The notes beneath the pieces were generated by a model, which saw nothing but the letters and a program-made list of their open reading frames with translations, ran no database searches and had not been told where the DNA came from. The position numbers and the translations under genes were made by a program. From NCBI RefSeq assembly GCF_014243445.1, contig NZ_JACLQD010000007.1, positions 44,189 through 108,188 of the forward strand: 64,000 bases of DNA, in the 5' to 3' direction. This DNA comes from Paragemmobacter straminiformis. GTDB lineage: Bacteria; Pseudomonadota; Alphaproteobacteria; Rhodobacterales; Rhodobacteraceae. Positions 58,600-64,000 of this stretch are shown piece by piece; position 1 is the first letter of the stretch; each line of letters begins with the position of its first letter.

Positions 58600-59516
58600 A
58601 CGAACAGGCGGCACGGGCCGATCTTGCGACCGAAGGGCACCGTCTGGTGCTTGTGACCGGCCCTTCGGGTGCCGGACGCTCGACCGCGATCGATGCGCTC
58701 GAAGACCTCGGCTACGAGGTGATCGACAACCTGCCCCTGTCGCTGATCCCCCGCCTGATCGACGGCGCCCCCCTGCCGCGCCCCATCGCGCTGGGCATGG
58801 ATGTGCGCAACCGCGATTTCAACGCCACCGCCCTGATCGAAACCATCGACAGCCTGACCCGCGATCCGCGCGTGTCGCTCGATGTGCTCTATCTCGACTG
58901 CGCGGCGGGCGAACTGATCCGCCGCTACGCCCAGACCCGCCGCCGCCACCCGCTGGCACCCGCCGAATCCCCCAACGAAGGGGTTGCGCGCGAAATCGAC
59001 CTGCTCGCCCCCATCCGCGTGCGCGCCGACCATCTGATCGACACCACGGACATGTCGCCGCATGACCTCAAGGCCGAACTTGCCCGATGGTTCGGCCGCA
59101 GCCCGATGCAGCGCCTTACCCTGTCGGTGCAATCCTTCAGCTACAAGCGCGGCCTGCCGCGCGGCGTCGACATGGTGTTCGACTGCCGGTTCCTGCAAAA
59201 TCCCTATTGGCAGGCCGAATTGCGCGATCTCGACGGCCGCGACCCTGCCGTGGTCGACTATATCCGCGCCGACGCCCGCTTTGCGCCCTTCTTCGAAAAG
59301 CTGCGCGATCTGGTGCTTCTGCTGCTTCCCGCGCAGGTCGAGGAAGGCAAGGCCCACCTCTCCATCGGCTTCGGATGCACCGGCGGACAACACCGCTCGG
59401 TTGCAATCGCGGAACTTTTGGGCAATTCGCTTGCAGAGGCGGGCTGGGCGGTGTCAAAACGGCATCGGGAACTGGAACGCAGGGCGGCGGCGACGCCGCC
59501 TTTGGCATCGGGGTGA
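58596..59516 (+). CDS. rapZ: RNase adapter / nucleotide-binding protein RapZ
   Basis: A 306-residue YvcJ/RapZ protein. The N-terminal P-loop reads GPSGAGRS (22-29), with Arg where the Walker lysine is usual. [22 protein letters not shown] and the C-terminal [17 protein letters not shown] are family boxes; the latter binds RNA or metabolite in Escherichia coli RapZ. Its place between hprK and the EIIA gene is conserved in alphaproteobacteria. ATG overlaps the hprK stop. Confidence 0.93.
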   Translation: MNEQAARADLATEGHRLVLVTGPSGAGRSTAIDALEDLGYEVIDNLPLSLIPRLIDGAPLPRPIALGMDVRNRDFNATALIETIDSLTRDPRVSLDVLYLDCAAGELIRRYAQTRRRHPLAPAESPNEGVAREIDLLAPIRVRADHLIDTTDMSPHDLKAELARWFGRSPMQRLTLSVQSFSYKRGLPRGVDMVFDCRFLQNPYWQAELRDLDGRDPAVVDYIRADARFAPFFEKLRDLVLLLLPAQVEEGKAHLSIGFGCTGGQHRSVAIAELLGNSLAEAGWAVSKRHRELERRAAATPPLASG

Positions 59517-59523
59517 TGGGCGC

Positions 59524-59919
59524 GTGATCGGTATCGTGATCGTGGCGCATGGCGGCCTTGCACGGGAGTATCTCTCGGCGGTCGAACATGTGGTCGGAAA
59601 ACAGGATGCGATGCGCGCCATCGCCATCGAAGATGAACATGATCGCAGCGCCAAACAGGCCGAGATCTGCGCCGCCGCCGATTCCGTCGACCACGGGCAG
59701 GGTGTGGTGGTGGTGACCGACATGTTCGGCGGCTCGCCCTCGAACCTGTCGCTCATGGCCTGTTGCGGCCCTGACCGCCGCATCGTCTATGGCGCGAATC
59801 TTCCCATGCTGATCAAGCTGGCGAAATCGCGCGACCTTTCCGTTCCCGACGCCGTCGCCGCCGCGCTTGACGCGGGGCGCAAGTATATCAACAGTCTGGA
59901 CCTCGGTGGCGGGGCATAG
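59524..59919 (+). CDS. PTS EIIA component, mannose family
   Basis: A 131-residue cytosolic phosphocarrier. The N-terminus VIGIVIVAHGGLARE has the phospho-acceptor His9. VVVVTDMFGGSPSNLSL is the second family segment. No membrane permease (EIIC/EIID) follows, so this is a regulatory PTS in which EIIA accepts phosphate from HPr and signals rather than transports. GTG start seven bases after rapZ. Often called manX or ptsM. Confidence 0.92.
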   Translation: MIGIVIVAHGGLAREYLSAVEHVVGKQDAMRAIAIEDEHDRSAKQAEICAAADSVDHGQGVVVVTDMFGGSPSNLSLMACCGPDRRIVYGANLPMLIKLAKSRDLSVPDAVAAALDAGRKYINSLDLGGGA

Positions 59920-59959
59920 CCCGCGACAGGTTGCCCGCAATACGTGGAACGAGGCCCAA

Positions 59960-60229
59960 GTGACGGCAAGAACCCTTCGGATCATCAACGAAAAAGGCCT
60001 GCACGCGCGGGCATCGGCGAAATTCGTCGAAGTGGTCGAACAGCATGACGCCGCCGCCGCCGTCACCAAGGACGGCATGACCGTGTCGGGCGATTCGATC
60101 ATGGGCCTTCTCATGCTTGCCGCCTCGCGCGGGACCGTGATCGATGTGGCGACTTCCGGCGCAGAGGCAGACAAGCTGGCCGATGCTCTCGAAGCCCTTG
60201 TTGCAAACCGCTTCGGCGAAGACTACTGA
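59960..60229 (+). CDS. Phosphocarrier protein HPr
   Basis: An 89-residue HPr. INEKGLHARASAKFVE carries phospho-acceptor His15 and Arg17; VSGDSIMGLLMLAASRGT carries Ser46, the HprK target. Both sites being intact supports working dual phosphorylation. GTG 59960 has GAGG upstream. Enzyme I (PtsP) is not in this window. Confidence 0.95.
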   Translation: MTARTLRIINEKGLHARASAKFVEVVEQHDAAAAVTKDGMTVSGDSIMGLLMLAASRGTVIDVATSGAEADKLADALEALVANRFGEDY

Positions 60230-60261
60230 GACCCGTCAGACGAAACGAAGGCGCATTACGG

Positions 60262-61143
60262 GTGATCGAGACGTCCCAAAGCGAAGCGAAGCCGGCACTT
60301 GTCCGGCGCGATGACGGTGACGGCAAACCCTATGACATGCGTCGCCTGTCCTACGCGGGCACCTTCAAGAACCCGTTCAAAGCCGCGACGATCCGCACCA
60401 TCGAATGGCTGACGGCCAAGGTCACGCTGCTGCGCCTGATCCGCCAGTTCGAACGCTCCGGCGCGCCGGTGGGGGCGCCCTTCTGGCCCAAGGCCATCCG
60501 CCAGATGGGCATCCGGATCGACACGCCGCCGGAAGAAATCGCGCTCATTCCCAAGACCGGCCCGCTGGTCGTGGTGTCGAACCACCCTTCGGGGCTGGTC
60601 GACGGCATGATCCTTGCCGAAATGGTCAACCGCGTGCGCTCGGATTTCAAGATCCTGACCCGCTCGCTTCTGACAGGCATCCCCGAAGTCGAGATGTTCA
60701 TGATCCCCGTGCCCTTCCCGCACGAGGACAATGCCCGCGAACTCGGCCTGCAAATGCGCGACGACACGATGAAGCACCTCAAGGCGGGCGGGGTCATCAT
60801 CCTGTTCCCCGCAGGCAAGGTCGCCATGTCCGAAGGGTGGTGGGGCCCCGCCATCGAAAGCGAATGGAACGTCTTCACCCACAAGATCGTCAAATCCTCG
60901 GGCGCGACCATCCTGCCGATCTATTTCCCCGGCCAGAACTCGCGCGCGTTCCAGATCGCCAACCAGATCAGCGATACGATCCGTCAGGGCCTGCTGCTCT
61001 ACGAAATCAAGCGCTGCCTCTTCAAACCCACCCGCCCCGTGATCGGCGCACCGATTCCGGCGGAAGAGTTGAAGAAATGGGAGGGCAACCCGAGGGGGTT
61101 CCTCGCATGGCTGCGTGAACATACGCTGAACCTGGGCAAATAG
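60262..61143 (+). CDS. Lysophospholipid acyltransferase family protein
   Basis: A 293-residue PlsC-like acyltransferase. VVVSNHPSGLVDGMILAEMV holds the catalytic His with Asp six residues on (HX5D instead of the textbook HX4D), as also seen in ornithine-lipid-type relatives. VIILFPAGKVAM and ILPIYFPGQNSRAF are further boxes. GTG start 32 nt after HPr and same strand, so probably the end of the chvI operon. Membrane-lipid remodelling under ChvG control would fit. Confidence 0.83.
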   Translation: MIETSQSEAKPALVRRDDGDGKPYDMRRLSYAGTFKNPFKAATIRTIEWLTAKVTLLRLIRQFERSGAPVGAPFWPKAIRQMGIRIDTPPEEIALIPKTGPLVVVSNHPSGLVDGMILAEMVNRVRSDFKILTRSLLTGIPEVEMFMIPVPFPHEDNARELGLQMRDDTMKHLKAGGVIILFPAGKVAMSEGWWGPAIESEWNVFTHKIVKSSGATILPIYFPGQNSRAFQIANQISDTIRQGLLLYEIKRCLFKPTRPVIGAPIPAEELKKWEGNPRGFLAWLREHTLNLGK

Positions 61144-61181
61144 GACGCTCAGGCAAGTTTCCCACCCGAAACCCGCCCCGT

Positions 61182-61202
61182 AGAATTTTCTCCGAAAATT
61201 CT
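61182..61202. repeat. Single short hairpin of the TTTTC/GAAAA family
   Basis: Arms AGAATTTTC and GAAAATTCT around loop TCC, nine perfect pairs, between the convergent acyltransferase and pseudouridine synthase genes. It has the same stem core as array B. A terminator role is possible at this site. Confidence 0.65.
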
Positions 61203-61230
61203 TCGCCCCGCGCCTGCCCGTGGCCAATGC

Positions 61231-61965
61231 TCAGGCAAAGATCAGGGCGATCTCTGCTTGCGTCAGCAGCCGCCACTGACCGGCCGCCAGCCCGTCGGGC
61301 AGGCCCAAACCGCCGATCCGCTCGCGGTGCAGGTCGGTCACATGGTTCCCCACGGCCGCGAACATGCGGCGCACCTGATGATACCGCCCCTCCGTCACCG
61401 TCAGCAGCGCCTCGGTCTCCGAGACGATCTCAAGCGCGGCAGGGGCCAGCGGCTTCTCCTCGCCCTCCAGCATCAGCCGGCCCGAGGCGAAGACCCCACC
61501 CTCGGCTCCGGAAAGCGGGCGGGCGAGTCTGGCGCGATAGGTCTTGCTGATATGCCGCTTCGGGCTGATGACACGGTGCAGCAATGCGCCATCGTCGGTC
61601 AGCAGCAAAAGACCCGACGTCTGCTTGTCCAGCCGCCCGATGGTCGAAATCGCCGGATCCCGCTCTCTCCACCGCCCGGGCAGGATGTCATAGACGAGCG
61701 GGCCGTCCTCCTTGTGCGAACAGGTCATGCCCAAGGGCTTGTTCAACAGGATCACCAGCCCGGCAAGCGGGTCGAGCGGCGCGCCGTCGATCTGCATCCG
61801 CAGGGGCAGGTCCGGCGTCACGGCGATGCGCTGGCTGGCATCGGCCACCTCGGCCCCGTCCAGAACGATCCCGCCCGCCTTTGCCATCCGCGCCATCTCG
61901 CTGCGCGAGCCGTAGCCCATCGAGGAGAGCAGCTTGTCAACGCGCGATGACGGAACCTTGGCCAT
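61231..61965 (-). CDS. Pseudouridine synthase, RsuA/RluB/E/F family
   Basis: A 244-residue rRNA modification enzyme. An S4-like N-terminal domain (SRVDKLLSSMGYGSRSEMARMAKAGGIVLDG) precedes the catalytic domain; Asp113 in TIGRLDKQTSGLLLLT attacks uridine, and VTEGRYHQVRRMFAAVGNHV is the late motif. VILLNKPLGMTCSHKED fits the RsuA subgroup that modifies U516 of 16S rRNA. Exact site not proven. Confidence 0.9.
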   Translation of the reverse strand: MAKVPSSRVDKLLSSMGYGSRSEMARMAKAGGIVLDGAEVADASQRIAVTPDLPLRMQIDGAPLDPLAGLVILLNKPLGMTCSHKEDGPLVYDILPGRWRERDPAISTIGRLDKQTSGLLLLTDDGALLHRVISPKRHISKTYRARLARPLSGAEGGVFASGRLMLEGEEKPLAPAALEIVSETEALLTVTEGRYHQVRRMFAAVGNHVTDLHRERIGGLGLPDGLAAGQWRLLTQAEIALIFA

Positions 61966-61983
61966 GACGACGCGCCCCGCGCC

Positions 61984-62862
61984 CTATCGTGTCGGAACCG
62001 GAACCTCGCCGCGATAGTCGTAGAAGCCGCGCTGCGTCTTGCGCCCCAGCCAGCCCGCCTCGACGTATTTCGTCAGCAGGGGGCAGGGCCGGTATTTCGT
62101 ATCCGCCAGCCCGTCATGCAGCACGTTCATGATGGCAAGGCAGGTGTCCAGTCCGATGAAATCGGCCAGTTCCAGCGGCCCCATCGGATGGTTCGCGCCC
62201 AGCTTCAGCGACTCGTCGATCGACTTCACATTGCCCACGCCCTCGTAAAGCGTGTAGACCGCCTCGTTGATCATCGGCATCAGGATGCGGTTGACGATGA
62301 AGGCCGGGAAATCCTCGGCGCTTGCTGCCGTCTTGCCCAGTTTCTTCACCACCTCGTGCAGCGTGTCCCAGGTCTCGGCATCCGTGGCGATGCCGCGGAT
62401 CAGTTCCACCAGTTGCATCACCGGCACGGGGTTCATGAAATGGAAGCCCATGAACTTCTCGGGCCGGTCCGTCCGGCTTGCAAGGCGGGTGATCGAGATG
62501 GACGAGGTGTTCGAGGTCAGGATCGTCGTGGGCTTCAGATGCGGCAGCAGATCCTCGAAGATCGCCTGCTTCACCGTCTCGCGCTCGGTCGCCGCCTCGA
62601 TGATCAGATCGCTCGGCCCCACATCGGCCAGCGTCAGGGTGGTCCTGATCCGCGCCATCGCCGCGGCCTTGTCCCCGGCCGCGACCTTGCCGCGCGTGAC
62701 CTGCCGTTCTAGATTGCGGTCGATGGTGGCAATGGCCTTGTCCAGACTGGTCTGGCTGATGTCGGTCAAAAGCACGTCATAGCCCGCAAGGGCAAAGACA
62801 TGGGCGATGCCGTTGCCCATCTGTCCCGCGCCGACGATCCCGACCGTCCTGATCTCAGCCAT
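61984..62862 (-). CDS. 3-hydroxybutyryl-CoA dehydrogenase
   Basis: A 292-residue NAD-dependent enzyme (HbdA/PaaH type). ATG 62862 has GGAAGGTGG upstream. TVGIVGAGQMGNGIAHVFAL binds NAD; SNTSSISITRLAS and GFHFMNPVPVMQLVELI are the substrate segments with the catalytic His. LELADFIGLDTCLAIMNVL belongs to the C-terminal domain. The ETF alpha gene lies nearby on the same strand, matching fatty-acid or hydroxybutyrate use. Confidence 0.93.
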   Translation of the reverse strand: MAEIRTVGIVGAGQMGNGIAHVFALAGYDVLLTDISQTSLDKAIATIDRNLERQVTRGKVAAGDKAAAMARIRTTLTLADVGPSDLIIEAATERETVKQAIFEDLLPHLKPTTILTSNTSSISITRLASRTDRPEKFMGFHFMNPVPVMQLVELIRGIATDAETWDTLHEVVKKLGKTAASAEDFPAFIVNRILMPMINEAVYTLYEGVGNVKSIDESLKLGANHPMGPLELADFIGLDTCLAIMNVLHDGLADTKYRPCPLLTKYVEAGWLGRKTQRGFYDYRGEVPVPTR

Positions 62863-62893
62863 GACGCCACCTTCCTGCAAATTCCGTGAAAAG

Positions 62894-62921
62894 CTTATGC
62901 ATTGCACGGCTTTGAGTGCAA
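62894..62921 (-). promoter_or_regulatory. Promoter of the hydroxybutyryl-CoA dehydrogenase gene with dyad
   Basis: On the minus strand TTGCAC (62921-62916) and CATAAG (62899-62894) are 16 nt apart. The -35 is half of a perfect dyad TTGCAC/GTGCAA (62902-62907 and 62916-62921), which suggests an operator for a regulator of acyl-CoA use. Confidence 0.5.
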
Positions 62922-62963
62922 GGGCAGGCGGCCGCGCTTTACGCTTTGTTCACGCCTGCCCTT
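62920..62963. repeat. 11-bp inverted repeat between divergent genes
   Basis: AAGGGCAGGCG (62920-62930) and CGCCTGCCCTT (62953-62963) with a 22-nt spacer. It lies next to the promoter above and 37 nt before the DUF6473 start. It could be an operator pair or an mRNA leader hairpin. Confidence 0.5.
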
Positions 62964-62999
62964 CAGTCTGGCGGCGGGTGTGACTGATGGGGTGTGGGG

Positions 63000-63815
63000 A
63001 TGAGCTTCGCTTTTCCCGGCGATGCGTCGCTGGACTATTTTCCTTGCCGCTACGGGCGGTCGAAACTGCTTTTCAGGGGGCCAAGGCGCGATCTTACCGC
63101 GCCCTATGTCGCCGTTCTGGGCAGCACCGAAACCTATGGCAAGTTCGTGCCCCACCCCTATCCCGCGCGGCTCGAGGCGGCGCTTGGCCTTCCGGTGGTC
63201 AACCTCGGCGTGCCCTCGGCGGGGCCTGACGCATGGGGGCAGGATGCCACGCTGCTCGACATCGCCGCCAAGGCCCGCGTCACGGTGGTGCAGGTCACCG
63301 GCGCGCAGAACCTGACCAACCGCTTCTACGCCGTGCATCCGCGCCGGAACGACCGTTTCCTGCGGGCCTCGCCCCTGCTGACGCAGATCTTCCGCGAGGT
63401 GGATTTCACCGACTTCCACTTTACCCGCCACATGCTGCAAAGCCTGCGGCGCGTCTCGCCCGAAAAGTTCGCCCTTCTGGCCGATGAATTGCGCGCCGCA
63501 TGGCTGGTCCGCATGGGGGCGCTGCTGCCACGCCTCGGCCCCCGGGTGGTGCTGCTGTGGCTTGCCCCGAATCCGGCGCAGGACGATGCCGAACCCATGC
63601 TCGTCGATGCCGACATGGTCATGGCCCTGCGCCCCCATGTCGCAGCCAGCGTCACGGTCACCTTCAGCGCCGAGGCCTGCGCTGCGGGCACGGCGGGAAT
63701 GGTCTTTCCCTCTCTCGCAGAACCTGCGGCGCGCGGCATGCCGGGCCCGCTGCACCATGCCGAAATCGCGGCGGCCCTTGCGCCCGTGCTTGGCCCGCTT
63801 TTCGCCAGGGCCTAG
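63000..63815 (+). CDS. DUF6473 family protein
   Basis: About 271 residues. ATG 63000 gives MSFAFPGDASLDYFPCRYGRSKLLFRGP (a GTG at 62994 is an alternative). APYVAVLGSTETYGKFVPHPYPARLEAALG and NLGVPSAGPDAWGQD are the core of this Rhodobacterales family, which looks like a SGNH/GDSL-hydrolase fold. The DNA-encoded start CRYG-x-S is also conserved. Role unknown, perhaps in extracellular polysaccharide. Confidence 0.8.
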   Translation: MSFAFPGDASLDYFPCRYGRSKLLFRGPRRDLTAPYVAVLGSTETYGKFVPHPYPARLEAALGLPVVNLGVPSAGPDAWGQDATLLDIAAKARVTVVQVTGAQNLTNRFYAVHPRRNDRFLRASPLLTQIFREVDFTDFHFTRHMLQSLRRVSPEKFALLADELRAAWLVRMGALLPRLGPRVVLLWLAPNPAQDDAEPMLVDADMVMALRPHVAASVTVTFSAEACAAGTAGMVFPSLAEPAARGMPGPLHHAEIAAALAPVLGPLFARA

Positions 63816-63823
63816 GCAAAGCA

Positions 63824-63853
63824 AAAGGCGCGGCAGTTGCCTGCCGCGCCTTT
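63824..63853. terminator. Bidirectional terminator between DUF6473 gene and etfA
   Basis: AAAGGCGCGGCA (63824-63835) and TGCCGCGCCTTT (63842-63853) form a perfect 12-bp stem with a 6-nt loop, with A/T ends on both sides. It lies between two convergent genes. Confidence 0.8.
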
Positions 63854-63873
63854 CCCTGACGGTCTCAACCGTT

Positions 63874-64000
63874 TCACAGCTTCTCGATCATCTCCGGCAC
63901 GGCGGCGAAGATGTCTGCGACCAGCCCGTAATCGGCGACCTGGAAGATCGGGGCTTCCTCGTCCTTGTTGATGGCGACGATGATCTTGCTGTCCTTCATC
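63874..64000 (-). CDS. etfA: Electron transfer flavoprotein alpha subunit, C-terminal end (5' end outside window)
   Basis: The last 41 codons before a TGA at 63874-63876. They read [20 protein letters not shown] and then [20 protein letters not shown], the conserved end of ETF alpha that contacts FAD. ETF passes electrons from acyl-CoA dehydrogenases to the ubiquinone pool, which fits the neighbouring hydroxybutyryl-CoA dehydrogenase and the mcd gene. Confidence 0.92.
   Translation of the reverse strand, partial: MKDSKIIVAINKDEEAPIFQVADYGLVADIFAAVPEMIEKL

Overview
The window is a 64 kb piece of a high-G+C (roughly two-thirds G+C) alphaproteobacterial chromosome, almost certainly Rhodobacterales (Rhodobacteraceae/Paracoccaceae). 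The evidence is the ChvI-ChvG regulators next to pckA and a short HprK-RapZ-EIIA-HPr cluster, a probable methylsuccinyl-CoA dehydrogenase of the ethylmalonyl-CoA pathway, Hint-domain surface proteins, a split MnmC, a single bifunctional RelA/SpoT behind rpoZ, and many small conserved genes of Rhodobacterales type. Genes are densely packed, with many ATGA/GTGA stop-start overlaps. I see no tRNA, rRNA, CRISPR array, prophage or transposase gene.

Layout: 1-5408 holds the end of an FAD oxidoreductase, a HyuA-HyuB (5-oxoprolinase type) fusion and an FMN reductase. 5664-13713 holds smc with a coupled small gene, a MOSC protein, an MltB-type transglycosylase, cobD-cobC and a small conserved gene. 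13715-17530 holds a PatB-type C-S lyase, then a coupled operon of three tandem peptide-deformylase genes (the third lacks catalytic residues) and fmt. 17522-23246 holds a TetR regulator divergent from a DHFR-like protein, a TRIC-type membrane protein, rnhA, ispH, a YcxB-like protein, a NYN nuclease and folK. 23321-32285 is the co-oriented rpoZ-relA/spoT-DUF2062-pdxJ-acpS-lepB-rnc / era-DUF1491-recO block. 32251-38413 holds an EamA transporter, the two MnmC halves as divergent genes, an antiporter, a YcaQ-type glycosylase and a LOG protein. 38492-46969 carries the lysine/diaminopimelate genes dapD, dapE and dapA, interleaved with two Hint-domain proteins, smpB and a small ion channel. 47155-53635 holds a soluble lytic transglycosylase, an MFS protein, mcd, a DUF3859-like secreted protein and a TSUP exporter. 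53729-61143 is the pckA / chvI-chvG-hprK-rapZ-EIIA-HPr-acyltransferase locus, which links cell-envelope sensing to carbon/nitrogen PTS signalling and gluconeogenesis. The end carries an RsuA-type pseudouridine synthase, 3-hydroxybutyryl-CoA dehydrogenase, a DUF6473 protein and the 3' end of etfA.

The least explained material lies between genes. Two families of short A/T-stemmed hairpins with three-base loops make at least ten copies, two of them in four-hairpin arrays. A composite element carrying a CCAAATACTC-like core, usually beside G/C hairpins, occurs four times. A 77-nt, 35% G+C element upstream of the deformylase operon folds as a three-way junction. Other notable sites are a possible two-hairpin switch upstream of the slt gene, a 16-bp palindrome centred on the start codon of a leaderless-looking gene, and dyads and direct repeats between pckA and chvI.
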